Positions 52,707 to 60,057 of a stretch of DNA of 64,000 bases are shown piece after piece. Location of the stretch: assembly GCA_965207755.1 (NCBI GenBank), contig OZ242297.1:2914001-2978000 (forward strand), in the 5' to 3' direction. Every line of letters starts with the position of its first letter. Positions within the stretch are counted from its first letter, which is position 1. Both the position numbers and the translations under genes were made by a program. The stretch is from Aldehydirespirator sp028819505 (GTDB lineage: Bacteria > Actinomycetota > Acidimicrobiia > Acidimicrobiales > Aldehydirespiratoraceae). The notes under the pieces are model-generated. The model had not been told where the DNA came from and did no database searches. It was given only the letters and a program-made list of their open reading frames with translations.

Positions 52707-53915
52707 CTACAGCACGATCACGTCGACGGAGTCGCCCTCGCCGGCCGGCGAGCCGTCGGGCACCACTGCCAGCGCGTCGGCCCGGGTCATGGCCGCCAGC
52801 TGGTGGGAACCCTGGCCACCGGAACGGGTCACATGCAGCACGCCCCGCTCGTCCCGCGTCGCCGCCACTCTCACGTAGTGGGTCTTGCCGTCGCTGCGGT
52901 GGCTGAGATCGCCGTCGCTGACCGCCCGCACCAGCACCGGCCCGAGACCGTCGGCGCCGTGGCCCGCCATGGCCCGCAGCGCCGGCTTGGCCAGCAGCTC
53001 GAAGCTCACCATCGACGACACCGGGTTGCCGGGCAGGCCGAACACCGGGACGCCGTCGACGATCCCGAAGGCGAACGGCTTGGCCGGCTTGATGGCGATC
53101 TGCATCCACCTCATGGCGCCGATGCGGTCCAGCACCACCTTCACGTAGTCGAAGTCGCCCATGGACACGCCCCCCGACGACAGCACCGCGTCGCAGCGGG
53201 CGGCACCGTCGCGGAAGAGCCGCTCGATGTCGGCCGGGTCGTCGCGGGCGATCCCCAGGTCCACCCCCTCGAAGCCGGCCTCGGCCACCAGGCCCAGCAG
53301 CGTGCGGCGGTTGGTGTCGCGGATCTGGCCCCGTCGCAGCGGCCCGGCCGCATCGGCGAGCTCGTCGCCGGTCGAGAGCACGCCCACCCGGGGGCGGCCG
53401 TGGGCCGAGACCTCGTAGGCGCCCACCGCGGCCAGCAGGCCCACCCGGCCCGGGGTCACCACCGTGCCCGGCGCCAGCACCTGCTCGCCGGCGGCCACGT
53501 CCTCGCCCGGCCGGCGCACATGGTTGCCCGGCTTCACCCTGGCCTCCACCAGGACCCGGTCGTCGGCGCCGTCGAGGCGGCGGGTGAGCTCGACCTTGAC
53601 CACCGCGTCGGCGCCGTCGGGGATCGGCGCGCCGGTCATGATGCGGGCCGCCTGGCCCGCGCCGACATGGAGGGACCCGTCGTCGCCGGCGCCGATGGTG
53701 CCGACCACGTCCAACTCGACGGGCGCGCCCCGGGTGTCGTCAGCCTGCAGGGCGTACCCGTCCATGGCGGTGTTGGCGAAGCCGGGAACCGGCTCGGAGG
53801 AGAACACGGGCTCGGCCAGCACCAGGCCCAGCGCCTCGGCGAGATCGAACCGGCGGGCGGGCAGGGCCCCGACCCGCTCCAGCACATGGGCCCGTGCCTC
53901 CGCGAGCGGGATCAT
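52707..53915 (-). CDS. moeA: Molybdopterin molybdenumtransferase MoeA
   Basis: Inserts molybdate into adenylylated molybdopterin. The 402-residue protein has FANTAMDGYAL, RIMTGAPIPDGADAVVKVE, GVLSTGDEL, RDTNRRTL, SSGGVSMGDFDYVK and the GLPGNPVSSMVSFE motif. All four MoeA domains appear intact. It heads the minus-strand moeA-moaA-moaC set. Its start is followed upstream by a degenerate family-B element and then plsY. Confidence 0.96.
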   Translation of the reverse strand: MIPLAEARAHVLERVGALPARRFDLAEALGLVLAEPVFSSEPVPGFANTAMDGYALQADDTRGAPVELDVVGTIGAGDDGSLHVGAGQAARIMTGAPIPDGADAVVKVELTRRLDGADDRVLVEARVKPGNHVRRPGEDVAAGEQVLAPGTVVTPGRVGLLAAVGAYEVSAHGRPRVGVLSTGDELADAAGPLRRGQIRDTNRRTLLGLVAEAGFEGVDLGIARDDPADIERLFRDGAARCDAVLSSGGVSMGDFDYVKVVLDRIGAMRWMQIAIKPAKPFAFGIVDGVPVFGLPGNPVSSMVSFELLAKPALRAMAGHGADGLGPVLVRAVSDGDLSHRSDGKTHYVRVAATRDERGVLHVTRSGGQGSHQLAAMTRADALAVVPDGSPAGEGDSVDVIVL

Positions 53916-53931
53916 CGCCGCTGCCCCACCC

Positions 53932-53979
53932 GGACGGGCAGCCCACAGCGCCCGAACCGGCCTCCACCGCTGCCAATTC
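53932..53979. repeat. Family-B element, copy 7 (left end degenerate)
   Basis: Right end GCTGCCAATTC is intact and the right half matches copies 5 and 6. The left end reads GGACGGGCAGC, with only GGCAGC-type bases conserved. Total length is still 48 bp. Confidence 0.7.
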
Positions 53980-53988
53980 CACCCGGCG

Positions 53989-54573
53989 TCATGTCTTCAG
54001 CCTCCGCTCGGTGCCGCGCAACAACCGCACGATATTGCCGTGATGGCGCATCGCCATCACCCCCATCACCACCGCGGCCACGATCACCTCGGCAGCAGGC
54101 CACCCGGACACCAGCGCCAGCACCGGGTAGGCCACGCCCACGCTCAGCGAGCCCAGCGCGGCCACGCGGGTCAGCCGCACCATGCCGAAGAACACCACCA
54201 CGCAGATCAGGCCGAGGATCGGGTCGAGGACGATGCCGCCGCCTCCCGCGGTGGCCATGCCCTTGCCGCCCCGGAACCGCCTGATCGCCGGCCAGACGTG
54301 TCCGGCCACCGCGCCGATCCATGCGGCCATCGCCTCGGGCCGGTCCCACAGCAGCAGGGTCGCCCCGACGGGGAGCGCGCCCTTGGCCATGTCGCCCAGG
54401 GCGACGGCCACGCCGGCAAGGCGCCCGCCCAGGCGGTAGATGTTGGTGGCGCCCGGGTTGCCCGAGCCCTCGCTGGTGGGGTCGTGGCCGATCCTGTGCC
54501 CGACCAGCACGGCCGTGGGGAACATGCCCGCCGCGTAGGCCACGACGAAGGCCGCCCCCATCCAGACCGTCAC
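53989..54573 (-). CDS. plsY: Glycerol-3-phosphate acyltransferase PlsY
   Basis: Membrane enzyme that acylates glycerol-3-phosphate from acyl-phosphate. The 194-residue product, from the GTG at 54573 (ATG at 54561 possible), has several hydrophobic segments and the three PlsY motifs: SEGSGNPGATNIYRLGG, RFRGGKGMATAGG and MRHHGNIVRLLRG. Upstream in-frame sequence is made only of family-B elements. Divergent from the zinc-ribbon gene. Confidence 0.94.
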   Translation of the reverse strand: MTVWMGAAFVVAYAAGMFPTAVLVGHRIGHDPTSEGSGNPGATNIYRLGGRLAGVAVALGDMAKGALPVGATLLLWDRPEAMAAWIGAVAGHVWPAIRRFRGGKGMATAGGGGIVLDPILGLICVVVFFGMVRLTRVAALGSLSVGVAYPVLALVSGWPAAEVIVAAVVMGVMAMRHHGNIVRLLRGTERRLKT

Positions 54574-54621
54574 ACCCCGAATGTTAGAGGCCAAGAGTGT
54601 CGGCCTCCCTGCCGCGGCCGG

Positions 54622-54668
54622 GAATTGGCAGCACAATGCACGCCACACGTGCACAACGCTGCCAATTC
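54622..54668. repeat. Family-B 47-bp palindromic element, copy 8
   Basis: Perfect ends GAATTGGCAGC / GCTGCCAATTC with inner perfect dyad TGCACG/CGTGCA. Paired with copy 9, 69 bases apart, in the divergent plsY / zinc-ribbon spacer. Confidence 0.95.
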
Positions 54669-54690
54669 GACGATCCGGCGCCGAGGCGGG

Positions 54691-54737
54691 GAACTGGCAG
54701 CAGGACGCACGCCATCCGTGCACAACGCTGCCAATTC
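54691..54737. repeat. Family-B 47-bp palindromic element, copy 9
   Basis: Ends GAACTGGCAGC / GCTGCCAATTC with inner dyad GCACG/CGTGC. The flank CGACGATCCGG follows both copies 8 and 9. Confidence 0.93.
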
Positions 54738-54783
54738 GACGATCCGGTGCCGAGGCGGGGCGGCGCCGTTATCCTTCGCCGCC

Positions 54784-55221
54784 GTGCCGATGTACGACTA
54801 CCGTTGTGAGCGCTGCACCACGCAGTTCGAGGTGCGGCAGTCGTTCAGCGACGACACGCTGACGGTCTGCCCGCCCGCCGGCGGTCCCGTGGCCTGCGTC
54901 GCGCCGGGCGAGGGCGCTGTCAAGAAGGTGTTCAGCGGCGTGGCCATCGCCTTCAAGGGCGACGGCTTCTACAAGACCGACCACGGCTCCGTCGCCAAGG
55001 ACCGGCGCAAGGAGAAAGAAGCCGCTTCGTCGACGGACGGGTCCTCCAACGGCTCATCGCCATCCAAGGACTCATCGGCCAAGGATCCGTCCTCAGGCTC
55101 GGGCACCGGCTCGGATTCTCTACGGTCGAAGGCCGACGCCGGCACCTCGCCGTCCTCGTCCTCGCCGTCCTCGTCCTCGCCGTCCTCGTCCTCGCCGTCC
55201 TCGTCCTCATCGTCCGGCTGA
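54784..55221 (+). CDS. FmdB-type zinc-ribbon protein with Ser-rich tail
   Basis: A 145-residue protein from GTG 54784. VPMYDYRCERCTTQFEVRQS is the FmdB/CxxC_CxxC_SSSS N-terminus with the first CxxC. The second pair is atypical: cysteines flank PPAGGPVA instead of forming a CxxC. VKKVFSGVAIAFKGDGFYKT is the family's C-terminal core. The last 70 residues are Ser/Asp/Lys-rich and end in PSSSS repeats made by 15-bp tandem units (about 55148-55210). FmdB proteins are small predicted regulators of unclear function. Confidence 0.85.
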   Translation: MPMYDYRCERCTTQFEVRQSFSDDTLTVCPPAGGPVACVAPGEGAVKKVFSGVAIAFKGDGFYKTDHGSVAKDRRKEKEAASSTDGSSNGSSPSKDSSAKDPSSGSGTGSDSLRSKADAGTSPSSSSPSSSSPSSSSPSSSSSSG

Positions 55222-55252
55222 CGGACCGCTCGTCGCGACCCGCGACCCATCC

Positions 55253-55288
55253 CCGCCGCTCGGACGGCGGCTCGTCGCCCTAGGCGAC
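55253..55288. terminator. Two adjacent GC hairpins after the zinc-ribbon gene
   Basis: CCGCCG/CGGCGG (55253-55270) and GTCGCC/GGCGAC with a three-base loop (55274-55288), 30-70 bases after the stop. No T tract; plausible terminator only. Confidence 0.35.
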
Positions 55289-55470
55289 CGGTCCCCGCGG
55301 CGTTCGACCATCCCGAACTCGCGGCCGGTTCGGCCGGCCGGACCGCGCCCGCCGTCGCCGGCGGCCCGCCTGCATGCTGGAAGCGCAGTATGTGCTGCGC
55401 ATGCGGCAAGGTCAGCGGCGATTCGAGGCGGTGCAACCATCCCGACGACGCACACCACCAGGAGGCTTCG

Positions 55471-55989
55471 ATGTCGCCCGTCAGACCATCCCCGCACGAC
55501 CTGGATGGACCCCGGCCCCGTCTCGGGCCGTCCGGCAGTCCCCGTGCCCCGGCCAGGCCGCCGGCTCGCGGCCGGCCCGGTACGGCCGCGCGGCTGCGGA
55601 TCATGCTGTACCGCCATCGGTGGCTCCGATGGGCCGCCGCCGCCGGTGCGGCCCTGGCCGTTCTCGTCGCTCTCCGCGGCGACCCCTCCGGCCCGGCCCC
55701 GGTGCCGATCACCACCGCGCCCCCCGGCCTGGCAGGCCGGCTGCCGGCCGGTACCCGCGGCGTGCCCGTGCCCGTCGACAGCGAGGTGTTCGCGGCGGGC
55801 GACACCGTGGATGTGCATGCGATACTCGACGGCGCCGCCGTCGTGCTCGGCGCGCTGATCGTCGACGCCCGCGACGACGAGGTGGTGGTGGCGGTGCCCG
55901 GCGATCAGGTGGACGCCACCGTCGACGCGCTCACAACCGGAGGCGTGGTCCTGGTGCTCGTACCCCAGCCGCCTGCCGTCCTCAGCTAA
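55471..55989 (+). CDS. SAF-domain protein, CpaB/RcpC-like
   Basis: A 172-residue protein from ATG 55471, which has a strong AGGAGG site 5 bases upstream. A basic proline-rich N-terminus precedes one membrane segment (LRWAAAAGAALAVLVAL). The outside part resembles the SAF/CpaB pilus-assembly domain: LPAGTRGVPVPVD, FAAGDTVDVHAIL, VVVAVPGDQVDATVDAL and VVLVLVP. No Flp pilin, TadA or secretin gene is nearby, so it is an orphan here or its partners are elsewhere. Confidence 0.75.
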   Translation: MSPVRPSPHDLDGPRPRLGPSGSPRAPARPPARGRPGTAARLRIMLYRHRWLRWAAAAGAALAVLVALRGDPSGPAPVPITTAPPGLAGRLPAGTRGVPVPVDSEVFAAGDTVDVHAILDGAAVVLGALIVDARDDEVVVAVPGDQVDATVDALTTGGVVLVLVPQPPAVLS

Positions 55990-56033
55990 CCGGAGGCCGG
56001 GCGGACGGGCGGCAGTGCCTCGAGGGGATGCGG

Positions 56034-56088
56034 CCCGAACTTCAATGAGTTAGCCACCGCAGAGGTGGTCAACCCATTGAAGTTCGGG
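56034..56088. terminator. 55-bp two-stage hairpin between converging genes
   Basis: Perfect 14-bp arms CCCGAACTTCAATG (56034-56047) and CATTGAAGTTCGGG (56075-56088) enclose an inner CCACC/GGTGG stem. It lies between the SAF-domain gene and uppP, which converge, so a bidirectional terminator is likely. Confidence 0.7.
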
Positions 56089-56108
56089 GCAAGGGCGGAG
56101 GACGCGCC

Positions 56109-56921
56109 TCAGCGCCAGGGGGTGGCGGCCAGGCCAAGCACGGCGATACCCGTCAGCACCCGGTAGGCGACGAAGGGCCGCAGGCTCACCCGGGTCACGA
56201 TCTGCACCGTGGCCCACACCGCGATCCATCCGGTGACCATCGACGACACCGCGCCCCAGCCCAGCGCGGGCCACAGCGACGACGGGATGCTCAGCCCGGC
56301 AAGGCCGTAGACGCCTGCACCGGCGATCACGGGCAGGCTCATCAGGAACGCCAGGCGCACCGCGGCCTCGCGGCCGTAGCCGAGACCCCGGGCGACCGTC
56401 ATGGTCACACCTGAGCGCGACACCCCCGGCTGGAGGGCGAGGGCCTGCCCGGCGCCCATCACCACCGCGTGCAGCGGGCCGAAGTCGGACTGGTCTCGCC
56501 GCTCGGCCAGTCGGTCGGAGGCGCCCAGCAGCAATCCGAACACGATCAGGGCCAGAGCCACGAGCACGATGCGGTCCGAGCCCCGCAGGGCGTCGCCGAC
56601 GGCGACCCCCGCGATCCCGGCGGGCACGGCCGACACCGCCAGCGACCAGCCGACGCGGCCGTCCGGTCCGAGCGGCCTCCGGCCGAGCACCGGCGCGAGC
56701 GCCCCGCCCGCGTAGGTGGCCACGTCTCGGCGCAGGCACACGGTCGCGCCGACCAGGGTGCCGACATGGACGGCCACATCGAAGGCGGTGGCCGCGTCGC
56801 CGGTCAGATCGTCCCAGCCGAAGAGCCAGCGGACCAGGATCAGATGGCCGCTGGACGAGACCGGCAGGAACTCCGAGAGTCCCTGGACGATGCCCAGCAC
56901 AATGGCGTGGAGGATCGGCAC
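56109..56921 (-). CDS. uppP: Undecaprenyl-diphosphatase UppP/BacA
   Basis: Integral membrane phosphatase that recycles undecaprenyl pyrophosphate for cell-wall synthesis. The 270-residue product from GTG 56921 starts VPILHAIVLGIVQGLSEFLP followed by VSSSGHL, with the second signature LQPGVSRSGVTMT and several hydrophobic helices. The frame is open upstream but only through a repeat-filled spacer. The window also has dxs and ispH, which supply the isoprenoid precursors of undecaprenyl phosphate. Confidence 0.94.
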   Translation of the reverse strand: MPILHAIVLGIVQGLSEFLPVSSSGHLILVRWLFGWDDLTGDAATAFDVAVHVGTLVGATVCLRRDVATYAGGALAPVLGRRPLGPDGRVGWSLAVSAVPAGIAGVAVGDALRGSDRIVLVALALIVFGLLLGASDRLAERRDQSDFGPLHAVVMGAGQALALQPGVSRSGVTMTVARGLGYGREAAVRLAFLMSLPVIAGAGVYGLAGLSIPSSLWPALGWGAVSSMVTGWIAVWATVQIVTRVSLRPFVAYRVLTGIAVLGLAATPWR

Positions 56922-56937
56922 CGCCGTCGAGGCTAGG

Positions 56938-57116
56938 GGTTCTGCCCCGCTGCCTGCTGGGCCGAGCGAACGACTCGCCGGTGAGGCCCGCCAAAACGGC
57001 GAGTTGGTTCGCACACCCCACGGCCAAGGTCCTGTCCGCCGCCGACCCGCCGGCGAGGCCCGCCAAACGGCGAGCTGGTTCTGCCCGCTGCCTGCCTGCT
57101 GGGCCGAGCGAACGGC
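56938..57116. repeat. Two interleaved direct repeats in the uppP-tldE spacer
   Basis: CGCCGGTGAGGCCCGCCAAA (from 56976) recurs 72 bases on at 57048 with one change, extending over 33 bases. TGCCTGCTGGGCCGAGCGAA (from 56951) recurs near 57093. Together they fill the spacer. Confidence 0.85.
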
Positions 57117-57130
57117 GAACGAACTGCCGG

Positions 57131-58477
57131 TCAGGTGCCGGACATGGTCACGTCGGCGATGGCCACCGTCACCCCGGCCGCGCTCATGGGGAGCCACTCC
57201 AGGTCCGACCCCACCTCGGTCACGTCCATCAGCAGCCGCTGGATCGTGCTGGCGATGGTCACCTCCCTGATCGGCTCAGCCGTCTCGCCGTCGCGTATTC
57301 GCAGACCCTCGGCGCCCACCGAGAAGTCGCCCGACACCGCGTTCACGCCGCTGTGAAGTCCGGTGACGCCCTGCACCAGCAGACCGTCGTCGATGCCGGA
57401 CACGATCTCGGCCTGCGAGCGGGCGCCGGGCGTGAGCCTCAGGGCGTGGGCGCCGACGCCGGGGGTGCCCTTGAACCCGCCCCTCACCGCCGACCCGGTG
57501 GACGCGACCCCGGCCCGCCGGGCGGTGTAGGTGTCGTAGAGGAAGGCTTGCAGCACCCCGTCGGAGATCAGCGGCACCCGGCGGGTCGCCAGGCCCTCGG
57601 CGTCGACGGCCGACGCGGTGAAGGCGTCGGGGTCGGTGGCGTCGTCGACGAGGGTGAGAGACGGCGCCGCCACCGCCTCGTGCATCCGGTCGGCGAACAG
57701 CGACCGGCCCTTGAGGACGGCGTCGCCGCTCAGCGTCGCCCCCACGATGGCGAGGAGCCGAGCCGTGACGTACGGATCGAGCACGACGGTCAGCCGGCGG
57801 GTGGGGGCCTTGGCCGCGCCCAGCAGGCGGGTGGCCCGATCGGCCGCGTCCGCTCCGGCCGTCTCCGCCGACAGCTCGCCGGGATGGCGGCCGACCGAGA
57901 AGCCGAACCCGGTCTGGGTCTCGTCGTCGTCCGACGCCAGGCTGTAGGCGACCAGGTAGCAGCCGGTCTCGCGAGCCGAGGCGGCCACGCCCCGCGATGT
58001 GGCCACCGCGCCCTCGTAGACGGTGTCGGCGTAGTCGGCCGACTCCACGCCGGTCACGCGGGGGTCCGCTGCCAGGGTGGCCCGCTCGAGCTCCAGCGCC
58101 AGCGCGACCTTGTGCTCGGTGGGGAATTCGACCAGCTCGGACCGGTACAGGTCGAGGGATGCGGGCGCCACGCCGTCGGGCTCGGCCACTCCCGCGAACT
58201 CGTCGACGCTGCCGAAGCGGGAGTTGTCCAGCGCCTCGTCGAAGGTCTCCCGCAGCGTCTCGTCGTCGAGGGCCGCGGCGTAGGCGAAGCCCTGGCGGCC
58301 GTCGCGCACGATGCGCACGCCGATCCCCATCGACGACGCCACCGTGAGCGACTCGACCTCGCCCTGGTAGGCCCGCACCTCGGTCTCGTGCTCGCGGGCC
58401 ACGAAGGCCTCCGCGTCGATGCCGGCGCCGGCCCAGCCGACGACCCGCTCCGCGATCTCCAAGAGACTCAGGCTCAC
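57131..58477 (-). CDS. tldE: TldE/PmbA-family metalloprotease subunit
   Basis: Inactive partner of TldD in a heterodimeric metalloprotease that degrades unfolded peptides and in some bacteria matures modified peptides. The 448-residue product from GTG 58477 has the PmbA N-terminal EVRAYQGEVESLTVASSMGI, the GRSLFADRMHEAVAAPSLTL region and the C-terminal GVNAVSGDFSVGAEGLRIRD. It lacks the HExxxH motif found in the neighbouring TldD, as expected. Two identical family-B elements separate the pair. Confidence 0.92.
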   Translation of the reverse strand: MSLSLLEIAERVVGWAGAGIDAEAFVAREHETEVRAYQGEVESLTVASSMGIGVRIVRDGRQGFAYAAALDDETLRETFDEALDNSRFGSVDEFAGVAEPDGVAPASLDLYRSELVEFPTEHKVALALELERATLAADPRVTGVESADYADTVYEGAVATSRGVAASARETGCYLVAYSLASDDDETQTGFGFSVGRHPGELSAETAGADAADRATRLLGAAKAPTRRLTVVLDPYVTARLLAIVGATLSGDAVLKGRSLFADRMHEAVAAPSLTLVDDATDPDAFTASAVDAEGLATRRVPLISDGVLQAFLYDTYTARRAGVASTGSAVRGGFKGTPGVGAHALRLTPGARSQAEIVSGIDDGLLVQGVTGLHSGVNAVSGDFSVGAEGLRIRDGETAEPIREVTIASTIQRLLMDVTEVGSDLEWLPMSAAGVTVAIADVTMSGT

Positions 58478-58497
58478 CGCGGTCGCCGCCTCATCTG

Positions 58498-58544
58498 GAA
58501 TTGGCAGCAGAACGCACGCCATCCGTGCAAAACGCTGCCAATTC
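58498..58544. repeat. Family-B 47-bp palindromic element, copy 10
   Basis: Perfect ends GAATTGGCAGC / GCTGCCAATTC, inner dyad GCACG/CGTGC. Identical to copy 11; starts 71 bases apart. Confidence 0.95.
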
Positions 58545-58568
58545 CTTCAGAACCTGGCCTCGCATCTG

Positions 58569-58615
58569 GAATTGGCAGCAGAACGCACGCCATCCGTGCA
58601 AAACGCTGCCAATTC
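58569..58615. repeat. Family-B 47-bp palindromic element, copy 11
   Basis: Base-for-base the same as copy 10, together with the preceding CATCTG flank. Lies 31 bases from the tldD stop. Confidence 0.95.
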
Positions 58616-58646
58616 CCGGGGGCTGGGACGCCGGCGAGGACCGGGT

Positions 58647-60038
58647 TCACGCGGCGGTGCCGCCGACGGTGAGAGCCGTCACCCTCAGCGTGGGAGTGCC
58701 GTCACCGACGGGGACCCCCTGGCCGTCCTTGCCGCAGGTGCCCGGCGATCCCATGGCGAAGTCGTTGCCGAGGGCGTCTATGCGGGTGAGCACCTCGGGT
58801 CCGTTGCCGATGAGGTTGCCCTCCCGGATCGGGGCGGTGATCCGGCCGTTCTCGATCAGGTAGGCCTCGGTCATGCCGAACACGAAGTCGCCGGTGGCGG
58901 TGTTGACCTGGCCCCCGCCGAGCTGGGCCACGTACACGCCGTGGGAGGTGTCGGACACGATGTCGTCGGGTTCGGCGTCGCCGTTGTCGATGTAGGTGTT
59001 GGTCATCCGGACCATGGGCAGGTGCTGGTAGCTCTGGCGGCGCCCGTTGCCGGAGCTGGCCCGCCCCTCCTTGCGGGCCCGGAGCCGGTCCCACATGTAG
59101 TCGGTGAGCACCCCGCCGGAGATGAGCACGTTGCGGGCCGCGGGCTTGCCCTCGTCGTCGATTCCGTAGTGGCCCCACTCCCCCGCCATGGTGCCGTCGT
59201 CGATCAGCGTGACCATGGGCGCGGCCACCGTCTCGCCGATGCGCCCCGCGAACACCGAGGCCGACTTGGCCACCAGATCGGCCTCCAGGCCGTGCCCGCA
59301 GGCCTCGTGGAACAGCACGCCGCCGCCTCCGGGCCCGACCACCACGGGCATCTCGCCGCTGGGCGCGGGCCGGGCGGTGAGCTTGGTGAGGGCCCGCTGC
59401 GCGGCCCGGCGGGCCATCTCCTCCACGTCGTAGAGGTCGAACAGCTCGAAGCCGGCGGTCCGTCCCGCCGACTCGCGGCCGGTCTGCATGCCGGTGTCGC
59501 CGCTGGCCACGCACGACACCGAGAACAGGGTGCGCACCTGGTCGTCGCTGGTGAACAGCCCGTCGCTGTCGGCCACCAGGATGCGCCGGCGCCCGTCGCC
59601 GTACCGCGCCGCCACCTGGGTGATGGCGCCGCCGGCGGAGCGGGCCGCGGCGTCCGCGGCGGTGAGCAGCGCCACCTTGCGGTCCTTGGGCACCTCCTCG
59701 GGAGGGATGCGCACCTGGAGCGACCGGGGCGCCTCTAGGGCCGACACGGCCACCGTCCGCGTGCCTCCGCCACCACGCCGGGCCGCGGCGGCGGCGGCAT
59801 CCGCAGCCGCCGCCAGGCCGGCCGCGCTCAGGTCGGCGGTGTGGGCGAACCCGGTGGTGTCTCCGGCCACGACTCGGATGCCGGCGCCGCGGTCGCGACC
59901 CGAGACGACCTCCTCGACGCGGCCGTCGTCGAGGATCGCCGACGCCGAGCGCCTGTCCTCCGCGAAGATCTCGGCGAAGTCGGCGCCGGTGCGCTTCGCT
60001 ACGGCCAGGGTGCGGTTCACAAGTTCGGTGTCGAGCAT
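58647..60038 (-). CDS. tldD: TldD-family zinc metalloprotease subunit
   Basis: Catalytic partner of TldE. The 463-residue product has the zinc motif HEACGH at 244-249 (LFHEACGHGLEADLVA), the EEVVSGRDRGAGIRVV N-terminal region, FSVSCVASGDTGMQTGRESA and MVRMTNTYIDNGD near the active site. Full family length. The ATG at 60038 lies back to back with the PAP2 gene start (60058, or 60037 if an upstream ATG is used), so the two promoters must overlap or messages be leaderless. Confidence 0.95.
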   Translation of the reverse strand: MLDTELVNRTLAVAKRTGADFAEIFAEDRRSASAILDDGRVEEVVSGRDRGAGIRVVAGDTTGFAHTADLSAAGLAAAADAAAAAARRGGGGTRTVAVSALEAPRSLQVRIPPEEVPKDRKVALLTAADAAARSAGGAITQVAARYGDGRRRILVADSDGLFTSDDQVRTLFSVSCVASGDTGMQTGRESAGRTAGFELFDLYDVEEMARRAAQRALTKLTARPAPSGEMPVVVGPGGGGVLFHEACGHGLEADLVAKSASVFAGRIGETVAAPMVTLIDDGTMAGEWGHYGIDDEGKPAARNVLISGGVLTDYMWDRLRARKEGRASSGNGRRQSYQHLPMVRMTNTYIDNGDAEPDDIVSDTSHGVYVAQLGGGQVNTATGDFVFGMTEAYLIENGRITAPIREGNLIGNGPEVLTRIDALGNDFAMGSPGTCGKDGQGVPVGDGTPTLRVTALTVGGTAA

Positions 60039-60057
60039 GACCGACTACTGTAACGCG

